From assembly GCA_032000125.1 (NCBI GenBank), contig DAMALH010000001.1, positions 124,001 through 188,000 of the forward strand: 64,000 bases of DNA, read 5' to 3'. Position 1 is the first letter of the stretch. Each line of letters begins with the position of its first letter. Origin of the DNA: Dryocola sp032000125 (GTDB taxonomy: Bacteria; Pseudomonadota; Gammaproteobacteria; Enterobacterales; Enterobacteriaceae). The position numbers and the translations under genes are program-made. Positions 26,524 to 36,620 of this stretch are shown here, one piece after another. The notes below the pieces were generated by a model, which made no database searches, was not told where the DNA came from, and saw only the letters and a program-made list of their open reading frames with translations.

Positions 26524-29430
26524 ATGCCTTTTACACTTGGTCAACGTTGGATCAGCGATACCGAAAGCGAACTGGGACTGGGAACCGTGGTCGCAGTAGA
26601 CCCAAGGATGATTACCCTGCTTTTCCCTGCCACCGGTGAAAATCGCCTGTATGCCAGAAATGACTCTCCTGTCACCCGCGTGATGTTTAATCCGGGCGAT
26701 ACCGTCACCAGCCATGAAGGCTGGCAACTTAAAGTTGATGAAGTTAAAGAAGAAAACGGCTTGCTTGCCTATATTGGCACCCGTCTGGACACCGAAGAAG
26801 CGGGCACCATGCTGCGCGAAGTTTTCCTCGACAGCAAGCTGGTCTTCAGCAAGCCGCAGGATCGTCTGTTTGCCGGTCAGATTGACCGCATGGACCGTTT
26901 TGCCCTGCGTTTTCGCGCACGTAATTATCAGAGCGAACAGTATCGCCAGCCGTGGAGCGGCCTGCGTGGCATGCGCACCAGCCTGATCCCGCACCAGTTA
27001 AATATCGCCCACGATGTGGGTCGTCGTCACGCGCCACGTGTTCTGCTGGCGGACGAAGTAGGCCTGGGTAAAACCATCGAAGCCGGGATGATCCTGCATC
27101 AGCAACTGCTGGCAGGCAGCGCCGAGCGCGTTCTTATCGTGGTGCCAGAAACCCTGCAGCATCAGTGGCTGGTTGAAATGCTGCGCCGCTTTAACCTGCG
27201 CTTCGCCCTGTTTGACGACGAGCGCTATGCAGAAGCCCAACACGATAGCGATAACCCGTTTGAAACCGAACAGTTGGTTATCTGCTCCCTTGATTTTGTG
27301 CGCCGCAGCAAGCAGCGCCTTGAGCATCTTTGCGACGCCCATTGGGATTTACTGGTCGTTGATGAAGCGCATCACCTTGTGTGGAGCGAAGAGGCGCCAA
27401 GCCGCGAATACCAGGCAGTCGAACAGCTTGCCGAACATATACCCGGCGTGCTGCTGCTAACCGCAACGCCTGAGCAACTGGGCATGGAAAGCCACTTCGC
27501 TCGCTTGCGCCTGCTTGATCCAAACCGCTTCCATAACTTTGAGCAGTTTGTTGAAGAACAGCAGCATTATCGCCCGGTGGCGGATGCCGTCGCGCTGCTG
27601 CTGGCAGGCAATCACCTGACCAACGAGCAACTGAACGCCATGAGCGAGCTTATCGGTGAGCAGGATATCGAACCGCTGCTGCAAACCGCCAACAGCGAAC
27701 GCGAAGGCAGCGAGGCCGCGCGCCAGGAACTGATTTCCATGCTGATGGACCGCCACGGCACCAGCCGCGTGCTGTTCCGTAACACCCGTAACGGCGTGAA
27801 AGGCTTCCCGAAACGCGAGCTGCACACGATTCGTCTGCCGCTGCCGACGCAGTACCAGACGGCAATCAAAGTTTCCGGGATTATGAGCGCGCGTAAAGCC
27901 GTTGAAGATCGTGCTCGCGACATGCTGTACCCGGAGCAGATTTATCAGGAGTTCGAAGGCGACAGCGGCACGTGGTGGAACTTCGACCCGCGCGTTGAAT
28001 GGCTGATGGGCTACCTGACCAGCCACCGTTCACAAAAGGTGCTGGTGATTTGTGCGAAAGCCGCCACTGCGCTGCAGCTTGAGCAGGTCCTGCGCGAGCG
28101 TGAAGGCATTCGCGCAGCGGTGTTCCACGAAGGTATGTCGATTATCGAGCGTGACCGCGCCGCAGCCTGGTTTGCAGAAGAAGACACCGGTGCTCAGGTG
28201 CTGCTGTGCTCTGAAATCGGCTCCGAAGGCCGCAACTTCCAGTTTGCAAGCCAGCTGGTGATGTTCGATCTGCCGTTTAATCCGGACCTGCTGGAGCAGC
28301 GCATCGGGCGTCTGGATCGTATCGGCCAGGCGCATGATATTCAGATCCACGTGCCGTACCTTGAAAAAACCGCGCAGTCGGTGCTTGTACGCTGGTATCA
28401 CGAAGGGCTGGACGCCTTTGAGCATACCTGTCCGACGGGCCGTGCTATATACGACAACGTTTACCAACAGCTAATTGAATACCTTGCCGCGCCGGAGAAC
28501 ACCGACGGTCTCGATACGTTAATCAAACGCTGCCGCGAGCAGCACGACGCGCTGAAGCTTCAGCTTGAGCAGGGCCGCGACCGCCTGCTGGAAATTCATT
28601 CCAACGGCGGAGAGAAGGCTCAGGCGCTGGCCGAGGCTATTGCAGAGCAGGACAACGATACCGAACTGGTGAGCTTTGCCCTGAATCTGTTTGATATTGT
28701 CGGTATTAACCAGGACGATCGCGGCGACAATATGGTCGTGCTGACGCCTTCCGATCATATGCTGGTGCCGGATTTCCCTGGGCTGCCGGAAGATGGCTGC
28801 ACTATCACCTTTGAACGAGATGTGGCGCTGTCGCGTGAAGACGCCCAGTTTGTGACCTGGGAACACCCGATCATTCGTAACGGTCTGGATCTTATTCTTT
28901 CCGGCGATACCGGTAGCTGCGCCCTTTCGCTGCTGAAGAATAAAGCGCTGCCGGTAGGCACGCTCCTTCTTGAGCTGGTGTATGTCGTGGAAGCGAAAGC
29001 GCCGAAGCAGCTACAGCTCAACCGCTTCCTGCCGCCGACGCCGGTTCGTATGCTGGTGGATAAAAACGGCACAAACCTCGCAGGCCAGGTGGAGTTTGAA
29101 AGCTTCAATCGTCAGCTAAGCGCGGTCAATCGACACACCAGCAGCAAGCTGGTGAATGCGGTGCAGCAGGACGTGCACGCCATCCTGCAGTTAGCCGAAG
29201 AGAAAGTGGAAGCGGCGGCTCAGGCGTTGATTTCAGCGGCACGCGAAGAAGCAGACGAGAAGCTCAGCGCGGAACTGTCCCGTCTTGAGGCGCTGAAAGC
29301 CGTTAACCCCAACATTCGTGACGACGAGCTTGAGGCGGTGGAAAATAACCGCCAGCAGGTGCTAGAGAGCCTTGCACAGGCAAACTGGCGCCTGGATGCG
29401 CTGCGTCCGATCGTGGTGACGCACCAGTAA
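26524..29430 (+). CDS. rapA: RNA polymerase-associated SWI2/SNF2 protein RapA
   Basis: 968 residues, the E. coli length. N-terminal Tudor-like domains (about residues 1-105) precede an SNF2 helicase core with Walker A DEVGLGKTIEAG (near residue 176), DEAH box VVDEAHH (near 280) and motif VI-like QRIGRLDRIGQ (near 600). RapA binds RNA polymerase and recycles it from stalled post-termination complexes. It starts 142 bp after the ERIC element, and its stop overlaps the rluA start by one base. Confidence 0.97.
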   Translation: MPFTLGQRWISDTESELGLGTVVAVDPRMITLLFPATGENRLYARNDSPVTRVMFNPGDTVTSHEGWQLKVDEVKEENGLLAYIGTRLDTEEAGTMLREVFLDSKLVFSKPQDRLFAGQIDRMDRFALRFRARNYQSEQYRQPWSGLRGMRTSLIPHQLNIAHDVGRRHAPRVLLADEVGLGKTIEAGMILHQQLLAGSAERVLIVVPETLQHQWLVEMLRRFNLRFALFDDERYAEAQHDSDNPFETEQLVICSLDFVRRSKQRLEHLCDAHWDLLVVDEAHHLVWSEEAPSREYQAVEQLAEHIPGVLLLTATPEQLGMESHFARLRLLDPNRFHNFEQFVEEQQHYRPVADAVALLLAGNHLTNEQLNAMSELIGEQDIEPLLQTANSEREGSEAARQELISMLMDRHGTSRVLFRNTRNGVKGFPKRELHTIRLPLPTQYQTAIKVSGIMSARKAVEDRARDMLYPEQIYQEFEGDSGTWWNFDPRVEWLMGYLTSHRSQKVLVICAKAATALQLEQVLREREGIRAAVFHEGMSIIERDRAAAWFAEEDTGAQVLLCSEIGSEGRNFQFASQLVMFDLPFNPDLLEQRIGRLDRIGQAHDIQIHVPYLEKTAQSVLVRWYHEGLDAFEHTCPTGRAIYDNVYQQLIEYLAAPENTDGLDTLIKRCREQHDALKLQLEQGRDRLLEIHSNGGEKAQALAEAIAEQDNDTELVSFALNLFDIVGINQDDRGDNMVVLTPSDHMLVPDFPGLPEDGCTITFERDVALSREDAQFVTWEHPIIRNGLDLILSGDTGSCALSLLKNKALPVGTLLLELVYVVEAKAPKQLQLNRFLPPTPVRMLVDKNGTNLAGQVEFESFNRQLSAVNRHTSSKLVNAVQQDVHAILQLAEEKVEAAAQALISAAREEADEKLSAELSRLEALKAVNPNIRDDELEAVENNRQQVLESLAQANWRLDALRPIVVTHQ

Positions 29431-30089
29431 TGATTATGGAACCCTACAACCCGCCGGTCGATCCCTGGCTGGTCATCCTTTATCAGGATGAGCATATTAT
29501 GGTGGTCAACAAGCCTTCGGGCCTGTTGTCCGTGCCCGGACGGCTTGACGAGCACAAAGACAGCGTGATGACGCGTATCCAGCGAGACTTCCCGCTGGCG
29601 GAATCGGTGCATCGTCTGGATATGGCCACCAGCGGCGTGATTGCGGTGGCGCTAACCAAAGACAGCGAGCGCGAGCTGAAACGGCAGTTCCGTGAGCGTG
29701 AGCCGCAAAAGCAATATGTGGCGCGGGTTTGGGGTCATCCACATCCTGAAGAAGGTCTGGTGGATCTGCCGCTGATTTGCGACTGGCCGAACCGGCCGAT
29801 GCAAAAAGTGTGTTATGAAACGGGAAAATCCGCCCAGACGGAATATCAGGTGCTGGAGTATGCGACGGATAACTCGGCCCGCGTGCTGCTAAAGCCCATT
29901 ACCGGACGTTCCCATCAGCTCCGCGTGCATATGCAGGCGCTGGGGCACCCTATTCTTGGGGATCGTTTCTACGCAACGCCAGAAGCCCTGGCAATGGCGC
30001 CGCGTTTACAGCTTCATGCCCAAATGCTGACCATTACCCATCCGGCTTACGGCACGCCGATGACGTTTCGCGCCCCGGCTGATTTTTAA
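29430..30089 (+). CDS. rluA: Dual-specificity 23S rRNA/tRNA pseudouridine synthase
   Basis: 219 residues, the E. coli length. It has the RluA-family catalytic motif SVHRLDMATSG with the active-site Asp near residue 64 and the conserved PITGRSHQLRVHM segment. It makes pseudouridine at 23S position 746 and tRNA position 32. It is translationally coupled to rapA (shared A in TAATG) and followed by a bidirectional terminator. Confidence 0.97.
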   Translation: MIMEPYNPPVDPWLVILYQDEHIMVVNKPSGLLSVPGRLDEHKDSVMTRIQRDFPLAESVHRLDMATSGVIAVALTKDSERELKRQFREREPQKQYVARVWGHPHPEEGLVDLPLICDWPNRPMQKVCYETGKSAQTEYQVLEYATDNSARVLLKPITGRSHQLRVHMQALGHPILGDRFYATPEALAMAPRLQLHAQMLTITHPAYGTPMTFRAPADF

Positions 30090-30091
30090 AA

Positions 30092-30120
30092 AATAAGCCT
30101 CTCAGATTGAGAGGCTTATT
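30092..30120. terminator. Bidirectional terminator rluA/djlA
   Basis: Perfect 13-bp stem AATAAGCCTCTCA-GAT-TGAGAGGCTTATT between convergent rluA and djlA, flanked by an A run on the left (a T run for djlA transcripts) and TT on the right. Confidence 0.88.
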
Positions 30121-30121
30121 G

Positions 30122-30934
30122 CTATTTGAACCCTTTCGCCGTTTTTATCAAATCATAGGCTTTCTGGATTTCCTGCGCTTTTTGCTTCGCCATCTGCATC
30201 ATTTCCGGCGGCAGCCCTTTGGCGACCAGTTTGTCCGGGTGATGCTCGCTCATCAGCTTGCGGTAGGCGCGCTTAATGGCCGTCGGGTCATCGCTGCTCT
30301 TCACGCCCAGCACGTTGCAGGCATCTTCAAGCGTTGGGCCACGCTGTTGCTGCTGGAAACCACCGCTCTGCTGCTGGCTGTAGCCGCCGCCAAACTGCTG
30401 ACCGCCTTCCATCATGCGCAGGAACTGATCGAACTGAACGCGTGAAATACCGAGTTCTTCTGCAATCACATACAGCACCTGACGCTCGTTGGGATGCAGC
30501 GAACCATCGGCAAAAGCGGCCTGAATCTGGATTTCCAGAAACATCCTAATCAAATCAAAACGGCCAAAACAGACGCTGCGCAGTTGACGCATTTTTTCGC
30601 GCAGCGGATAACCGTTCTCTTTGCCGACGCGAAAAGCATGCTGCGCCGCGCTACGCGCTTCGCCATGCAGTTGCATTCGCTCCATCAGCAAAGAGGCTAT
30701 CTGAATATCCGCCTCGGTCACGCGTCCCTTAGATTTGGTCAGATGCCCCATCACTTCAAAGGTGGTGCTAAAAAACAGCGACTGCCGCTGCTGCTGGTTA
30801 GCAAACCAGGCGCTACGGCGGCTACGCATCTTATCGATTGCATGGCCAATCAGCAGCCCTAACACCACGCCCCAGAAGCCACCGCCCATGATAAGCGCCA
30901 TTGCGACACCGAGTACTTTTCCCCAATACTGCAT
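30122..30934 (-). CDS. djlA: Membrane-anchored DnaJ-like co-chaperone DjlA
   Basis: 270 residues (E. coli 271). One N-terminal transmembrane segment (about residues 5-30, glycine-rich VAMALIMGGGFWGVVLGLLIG) is followed by a TerB-like helical domain (about 60-180), a Gln/Gly-rich linker (about 185-205) and a C-terminal J domain with the HPD motif (SEHHPDKL, near residue 238). It stimulates DnaK ATPase at the inner membrane and influences Rcs signalling and capsule expression. Divergent from lptD. Confidence 0.96.
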   Translation of the reverse strand: MQYWGKVLGVAMALIMGGGFWGVVLGLLIGHAIDKMRSRRSAWFANQQQRQSLFFSTTFEVMGHLTKSKGRVTEADIQIASLLMERMQLHGEARSAAQHAFRVGKENGYPLREKMRQLRSVCFGRFDLIRMFLEIQIQAAFADGSLHPNERQVLYVIAEELGISRVQFDQFLRMMEGGQQFGGGYSQQQSGGFQQQQRGPTLEDACNVLGVKSSDDPTAIKRAYRKLMSEHHPDKLVAKGLPPEMMQMAKQKAQEIQKAYDLIKTAKGFK

Positions 30935-31117
30935 ATACTCCCCAAATCGTCATGCTGTCGGCTAGAATTTGCTTTATCATACCCGTCATTGATAGCGGTG
31001 CCTAACGGCAGGCTGCTGAACGGGCAGGATTAACACTAGCGCTGTGGTGATGAGTAAGTTAGTCTCTGACCGTTTGCCGACGCTAAGCCATTGATGATGG
31101 AACAACGAATAACACGT

Positions 31118-33469
31118 ATGAAAAAACGTATTCCCACCTTGCTGGCCACCCTGATTGGCTCAGCGCTTTATAGCCAACAAGGTATGGCTGCCGATCTTGC
31201 CTCGCAGTGTATGCTGGGCGTACCCAGCTATACCCGCCCTTTGATCAAAGGCGATACCAATAACCTGCCGGTTACCATTAATGCTGACCACGCGAAAGGC
31301 GATTATCCTGATAATGCGGTCTTTACCGGTAATGTGGATATCCAGCAAGGTAACAGCCGCCTGCAGTCCGATGAAGTTCAACTGCATCAGAAGCAGGTTG
31401 AGGGACAGCCCGATCCCATTCGTACGGTAGACGCGCTGGGTAATGTGCACTACGACGATAATCAGGTCATCCTGAAAGGTCCTAAAGCCTGGTCGAATTT
31501 AAATACAAAAGATACTAACGTCTGGGAAGGCGACTACCAGATGGTTGACCGTCAGGGACGTGGTACGGCCGACGTGATGAAGCAGCGCGGCAATAACCGC
31601 TACACCATTCTTGATAACGGGACGTTCACCTCCTGCCTGCCGGGTTCAAATACCTGGAGCGTCGTGGGTAGTGAAGTCATCCAGGACCGTGAAGAACAGG
31701 TTGCTGAAATCTGGAACGCCCGCTTTAAGCTTGGCCCGGTGCCGGTGTTTTACAGCCCTTATTTACAGTTGCCGATCGGCGATAAACGCCGCTCTGGTTT
31801 CCTGATCCCGAATGCAAAATACAGTACGAGAAACTATTTCGAGTTCTCTCTTCCCTACTACTGGAACATTGCGCCAAACTTCGACGCCACTATTACGCCG
31901 CACTATATGGATAAGCGCGGTGGAGTCCAGTGGCAGAACGAATTCCGCTACCTGACCCATGCGGGCGCGGGTATTATGGAGTTCGATTACCTGCCTTCGG
32001 ACGATGTTTATCAGGATACTTACCCTAACGAAGACTCAAAACATCGCTGGTTGTTCTATTGGGCCCATAACGGGGTGCTGGATCAGGTATGGCGATTTAA
32101 CGTCGACTATACCAAAGTAAGCGATCCTTATTACTTTAATGACTTTACTTCACAGTATGGCTCCAGTACCGATGGCTATGCGGCGCAGAAATTCAGCGTC
32201 GGCTATGCTGTTAATAACTTCGATGCCACACTTTCCACCAAGCAGTTCCAGGTCTTTGATTCCCAGCGAACGCGTAATTCATACCGTGCAGAGCCGCAGT
32301 TAGACGTTAACTACTACCAGAACGATGTGGGTCCTTTCGATACCCGTATTTATGGCCAGGCCGTACACTTTACAAACGTGAATGAAAACCTGCCGGAAGC
32401 AACGCGTCTGCACGTCGAACCTGTTATTAGCCTGCCGCTGACCAACGGCTGGGCGAGCCTGAATACCGAAGCGAAGGTCATGGCGACGCATTACCAGCAG
32501 AGTAACCTCGAAAAATATAGAAAAAATGCAAATGCTAATAGCTCGTTAGAAGAAACCGTCAACCGCACGCTTCCACAGTTTAAGATGGACGGTAAGCTGA
32601 TTTTCGACAGGGATATGAACTCGGCTGCTGGCTGGACACAAACTCTGGAACCGCGGGCTCAATATCTTTATGTTCCTTATAAGGATCAGAGCAATATCAA
32701 TAATTACGATTCATCCCTGCTGCAATCTGATTACAACGGATTGTTCCGCGATCGTAGCTACGGCGGTCTGGACCGTATCGCTTCAGCCAACCAGGTGACA
32801 ACCGGCTTAACTTCACGCATTTATGATGATGCGTCCATTGAACGTTTTAACGTATCTGCGGGTCAAATCTACTACTTCACCCAGTCGCGTACCGGCGATG
32901 ATAATATCAACTGGGAGAAGGATAAGCAGACGGGAGCCGTTGTCTGGGCCGGAGATACCTACTGGCGTGTTACCGATCGCTGGAGTTTACGCGGCGGTCT
33001 GCAATACGATGCGCGTCTGGATAATGTCGCCACCGGTAACGGGACGGTTGAATACCGTCGCGACGCCGACCGTATGGTGCAGTTGAACTACCGCTATGCA
33101 AGCCCGGAATACATTCAGGCGACGCTGCCAAATTTTGCGACTGCAAGCCAGTACAAAAAAGGTATTTCGCAGGTGGGTATGACGGCTAGCTGGCCGGTTG
33201 TCGATCGTTGGTCGGTCGTCGGGGCGTACTACTACGATACTAATGCGCAACAAGCGGCAGACTCTATGCTTGCCGTGCAGTACAGCTCATGCTGTTATGC
33301 GATTCGTGTTGGTTACGAGCGTAAAATTAACGGCTGGGAAGACAATCAAAGCAAATACGACAACGTATTCGGCTTTAACATTGAGTTACGCGGCCTGAGT
33401 TCGAATTATGGCCTGGGCACACAGCAGATGTTGCGTTCTAACATCCTGCCGTATCAAAGCTCGATGTAA
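31118..33469 (+). CDS. lptD: LPS assembly outer-membrane protein LptD
   Basis: The ATG at 31118 (MKKRIPTLLATLIGSALYSQQGMAA) gives 783 residues, close to E. coli (784); a 9-residue in-frame extension upstream was rejected. Signal peptide about 24 residues, then an OstA/LptA-like N-terminal domain (about 50-200) and a C-terminal 26-strand beta-barrel ending near NILPYQSSM. The cysteines needed for inter-domain disulfides are present: one early (ASQCMLG) and one CC pair (QYSSCCYAI). It inserts LPS into the outer leaflet with LptE. First gene of lptD-surA-pdxA-rsmA-apaGH. Confidence 0.97.
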   Translation: MKKRIPTLLATLIGSALYSQQGMAADLASQCMLGVPSYTRPLIKGDTNNLPVTINADHAKGDYPDNAVFTGNVDIQQGNSRLQSDEVQLHQKQVEGQPDPIRTVDALGNVHYDDNQVILKGPKAWSNLNTKDTNVWEGDYQMVDRQGRGTADVMKQRGNNRYTILDNGTFTSCLPGSNTWSVVGSEVIQDREEQVAEIWNARFKLGPVPVFYSPYLQLPIGDKRRSGFLIPNAKYSTRNYFEFSLPYYWNIAPNFDATITPHYMDKRGGVQWQNEFRYLTHAGAGIMEFDYLPSDDVYQDTYPNEDSKHRWLFYWAHNGVLDQVWRFNVDYTKVSDPYYFNDFTSQYGSSTDGYAAQKFSVGYAVNNFDATLSTKQFQVFDSQRTRNSYRAEPQLDVNYYQNDVGPFDTRIYGQAVHFTNVNENLPEATRLHVEPVISLPLTNGWASLNTEAKVMATHYQQSNLEKYRKNANANSSLEETVNRTLPQFKMDGKLIFDRDMNSAAGWTQTLEPRAQYLYVPYKDQSNINNYDSSLLQSDYNGLFRDRSYGGLDRIASANQVTTGLTSRIYDDASIERFNVSAGQIYYFTQSRTGDDNINWEKDKQTGAVVWAGDTYWRVTDRWSLRGGLQYDARLDNVATGNGTVEYRRDADRMVQLNYRYASPEYIQATLPNFATASQYKKGISQVGMTASWPVVDRWSVVGAYYYDTNAQQAADSMLAVQYSSCCYAIRVGYERKINGWEDNQSKYDNVFGFNIELRGLSSNYGLGTQQMLRSNILPYQSSM

Positions 33470-33525
33470 TTCACTAAGACTTGAAAACGTAATCCGCTTT
33501 GCGGCCAGGTAAAATTGGGAAAAGT

Positions 33526-34818
33526 ATGAATAACTGGAGAACGCTGCTTCTCGGTATCGCCCTGGTGGCGAATACCTCCATCGCGGCGCCACAAGTAGTC
33601 GACAAAGTAGCAGCCGTAGTAAACAACGGTGTAGTCCTTGAAAGCGACGTCGATGGCCTGATGCAATCGGTGAAGCTAAACGCTCAGCAAGCGGGTCAGC
33701 AGCTACCGGATGACGGTACGCTGCGCCACCAGATCCTGGAGCGTCTGATCATGGACCAAATCGTCCTGCAGATGGGCCAGAAAATGGGCGTAAAAGTCAC
33801 CGACGAGCAGCTTGATAAAGCTATCGCTGATATTGCCGCGCAAAACAAAATGAGCATGGACCAGATGCGTAGCCGTCTGGCCTATGACGGCATCAATTAC
33901 AACACCTATCGCGAACAGATCCGCAAGGAAATGACTATCTCCGAAGTGCGGAATAACGAAGTGCGCCGCCGCGTAACCATTCTGCCGCAGGAAGTCGATT
34001 CTCTGGCGCAGCAGGTCGGGAGTCAAAACGACAGCAGCACCGAGCTGAATCTGAGCCACATTCTTATTCCACTGCCGGAAAACCCAACGTCCGCTCAGGT
34101 TGACGATGCGGAAAAGCAAGCGCGTGATATCGTTTCTCAGGCGCAAAACGGCGCGGACTTCGGCAAGCTGGCCATTACCTATTCCGCTGACCAGCAGGCG
34201 CTGAAAGGCGGCCAGATGGGCTGGGGTCGTATCCAGGAGCTGCCATCCATTTTCGCCCAGGCGCTGACCACCGCGAAAAAAGGCGATATCATCGGCCCGG
34301 TGCGCTCCGGCGTTGGTTTCCACATCCTGAAAGTGAACGATCTGCGCGGCCAGTCCCAGAGCATTGCTGTGACCGAAGTACATGCTCGTCATATTCTGCT
34401 TAAGCCCTCGCCTATCATGACCGATCAGCAGGCGCGTCTGAAGCTTGAGCAAATCGCGGCGGATATCAAGAGCGGCAAAACCACCTTTGACAAAGCGGCA
34501 AAAGAGTTTTCTGACGATCCTGGTTCTGCCAATCAGGGCGGCGATCTCGGCTGGGCTTCCGCGGATATCTACGATCCGGCCTTCCGCGATGCGATCATGA
34601 AGCTGAACAAAGGCCAGACCAGCGAGCCCGTTCACTCTTCCTTCGGCTGGCATCTGATTGAGCTGCTGGATACCCGTAAAGTCGACAAGACTGACGCAGC
34701 ACAGAAAGATCGCGCGTACCGTATGCTGTTTAACCGTAAGTTCTCGGAAGAAGCGCAAACCTGGATGCAGGAACAACGCGCCAGCGCTTACGTGAAGATT
34801 ACCGGCAGCAATGGCTAA
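33526..34818 (+). CDS. surA: Periplasmic chaperone/peptidyl-prolyl isomerase SurA
   Basis: The ATG at 33526 (MNNWRTLLLGIALVANTSIAAPQ) gives 430 residues (E. coli 428). It has a signal peptide of about 20 residues, an N-terminal chaperone domain and two parvulin domains (near residues 175-275, LNLSHILIPLPE, and 285-385, VHARHILLKPSP), then a C-terminal helix. It guides outer-membrane proteins, including LptD, to the Bam complex. It lies 56 bp after lptD, and its end overlaps pdxA by 8 bp. Confidence 0.97.
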   Translation: MNNWRTLLLGIALVANTSIAAPQVVDKVAAVVNNGVVLESDVDGLMQSVKLNAQQAGQQLPDDGTLRHQILERLIMDQIVLQMGQKMGVKVTDEQLDKAIADIAAQNKMSMDQMRSRLAYDGINYNTYREQIRKEMTISEVRNNEVRRRVTILPQEVDSLAQQVGSQNDSSTELNLSHILIPLPENPTSAQVDDAEKQARDIVSQAQNGADFGKLAITYSADQQALKGGQMGWGRIQELPSIFAQALTTAKKGDIIGPVRSGVGFHILKVNDLRGQSQSIAVTEVHARHILLKPSPIMTDQQARLKLEQIAADIKSGKTTFDKAAKEFSDDPGSANQGGDLGWASADIYDPAFRDAIMKLNKGQTSEPVHSSFGWHLIELLDTRKVDKTDAAQKDRAYRMLFNRKFSEEAQTWMQEQRASAYVKITGSNG

Positions 34819-35800
34819 CGTCTCTCGCGTGACCCTCACTCCCGGCGAACCCGCCGGGATTGGCCCCGACCTGGTCGTCGCACTCGCGCAGCGCGACTGG
34901 CCCGTTGAACTGGTCGTCTGCGCGGCCCCCGAGTTATTGCTTGAACGAGCAGCCCTGCTTGGTCTTCCGCTCACTCTCCAGCCTTACCAGCCCGCGCTTC
35001 CGGCCACGCCCCAGGCTGCCGGAACGCTGACTATTTTGCCTGTTGCTTTGCATGCTGCTGTCGTGCCCGGCCAGTTGAACGTGCGTAACAGCGCTTACGT
35101 CGTTGAGACGCTGGCTCGCGCCTGCGATGGCTGTCTTAACGGTGAGTTTGCCGCGCTGATTACCGGGCCGGTACACAAAGGCATCATCAACGATGCCGGC
35201 ATCCCGTTTATCGGCCATACCGAGTTTTTCGAAGCACGCTCGCAAAGCGAAAAAGTCGTGATGATGCTGGCCACCGAGGAGCTGCGGGTCGCCCTGGCGA
35301 CCACGCATCTGCCGTTAAAAGCGATTAGCGATGCCATCACGCCAGATTTATTACGCCAGATAATCTCCATCCTGTATCATGACCTGCAAACCAAGTTTGG
35401 TATTGCGCGCCCTCATGTGCTGGTGTGCGGCCTGAACCCCCATGCGGGCGAAGGCGGGCATATGGGCATGGAAGAAATTGATACGATTATTCCGGTGCTC
35501 GACGAGATGCGCGCGCAGGGGATGAACCTCTCAGGTCCGCTGCCGGCAGATACGCTTTTCCAGCCGAAATATCTCGACCACGCCGATGCGGTGCTGGCGA
35601 TGTATCACGACCAGGGGTTACCGGTGTTGAAATACCAGGGCTTCGGGCGCGCGGTCAATATCACCCTTGGCTTACCTTTTATCCGCACGTCTGTTGACCA
35701 CGGGACTGCCCTTGAGCTTGCAGCCCAGGGAAAAGCCGATGTCGGCAGTTTTATTACGGCGCTTAATCTCGCCATCAAAATGATTGCTAATACTCAATGA
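34811..35800 (+). CDS. pdxA: 4-hydroxythreonine-4-phosphate dehydrogenase
   Basis: 329 residues, the E. coli length. It has the N-terminal TLTPGEPAGIGPDL nucleotide-binding segment, ITGPVHKG and GHTEFFE substrate/metal loop (metal His), and CGLNPHAGEGG and YHDQGLPVLK. It acts in pyridoxal-5'-phosphate synthesis. Overlaps surA by 8 bp and rsmA by 4 bp (ATGA). Confidence 0.97.
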   Translation: MANVSRVTLTPGEPAGIGPDLVVALAQRDWPVELVVCAAPELLLERAALLGLPLTLQPYQPALPATPQAAGTLTILPVALHAAVVPGQLNVRNSAYVVETLARACDGCLNGEFAALITGPVHKGIINDAGIPFIGHTEFFEARSQSEKVVMMLATEELRVALATTHLPLKAISDAITPDLLRQIISILYHDLQTKFGIARPHVLVCGLNPHAGEGGHMGMEEIDTIIPVLDEMRAQGMNLSGPLPADTLFQPKYLDHADAVLAMYHDQGLPVLKYQGFGRAVNITLGLPFIRTSVDHGTALELAAQGKADVGSFITALNLAIKMIANTQ

Positions 35801-36618
35801 ATACTCGCGTCCACCAGGGCCACCTTGCCCGTAAACGTTTTGGACAAAACTTCCTTAATGACCAGTTCGTTATCGACAGTATTGTCTCCGCTATTAACCC
35901 ACAGAAAGGCCAGGCGATGGTAGAAATCGGCCCCGGCCTCGGTGCATTGACCGAACCCGTGGGTGAGCGACTGGACGAAATGACCGTCATCGAACTCGAC
36001 CGCGATCTGGCAGCTCGCCTGCAGACGCATCCATTCCTGGCGCCGAAGCTTACGATTTACCAGCAGGACGCCATGACGATGGATTTTGGCGAGCTGGCAA
36101 AGAACATCGGCCAGCCGCTGCGCGTGTTTGGCAACCTGCCGTATAACATCTCTACGCCGTTGATGTTCCATCTCTTTAGCTATACTGATGCCATTGCTGA
36201 CATGCATTTTATGCTGCAAAAAGAGGTGGTAAACCGTCTGGTTGCAGGACCAAACAGTAAAGCGTATGGTCGTTTATCGGTAATGGCACAATATTACTGC
36301 AACGTGATTCCGGTGCTCGAAGTGCCGCCAACGGCCTTTACGCCCGCGCCGAAAGTAGATTCAGCAGTGGTGCGCCTGGTTCCGCATGCAGCGATACCAC
36401 ACCCGGTAAAAGAGCTGCGCGTGTTAAGCCGCATCACGACGGAGGCGTTTAACAAGCGCCGTAAAACGATTCGCAACAGCCTCGGCCATCTGTTTAGCGC
36501 AGATGTCATGGCGGAACTGGGTATCGATGCCACACTGCGTGCTGAGAACATCTCAGTCGCCCAGTATTGCCAACTGGCAAACTACCTGGCTGAGCACCCG
36601 CAGCCGAAGGAGAGTTAA
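35797..36618 (+). CDS. rsmA: 16S rRNA (A1518/A1519) dimethyltransferase
   Basis: 273 residues, the E. coli length. A KsgA/Dim1-family SAM enzyme: RKRFGQNFLND near residue 13, SAM motif I EIGPGLGALT (about 43-52), catalytic NLPYNIS (motif IV, about 113-119). It dimethylates two adenines in helix 45 of 16S rRNA; loss gives kasugamycin resistance. The start overlaps the pdxA stop. Confidence 0.97.
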   Translation: MNTRVHQGHLARKRFGQNFLNDQFVIDSIVSAINPQKGQAMVEIGPGLGALTEPVGERLDEMTVIELDRDLAARLQTHPFLAPKLTIYQQDAMTMDFGELAKNIGQPLRVFGNLPYNISTPLMFHLFSYTDAIADMHFMLQKEVVNRLVAGPNSKAYGRLSVMAQYYCNVIPVLEVPPTAFTPAPKVDSAVVRLVPHAAIPHPVKELRVLSRITTEAFNKRRKTIRNSLGHLFSADVMAELGIDATLRAENISVAQYCQLANYLAEHPQPKES

Positions 36619-36620
36619 CG

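Noticed and set aside
33703..34974. 423-codon minus-strand frame across surA/pdxA
   Set aside because: Spans two well-supported overlapping genes on the other strand; shadow typical of GC-rich coding DNA.
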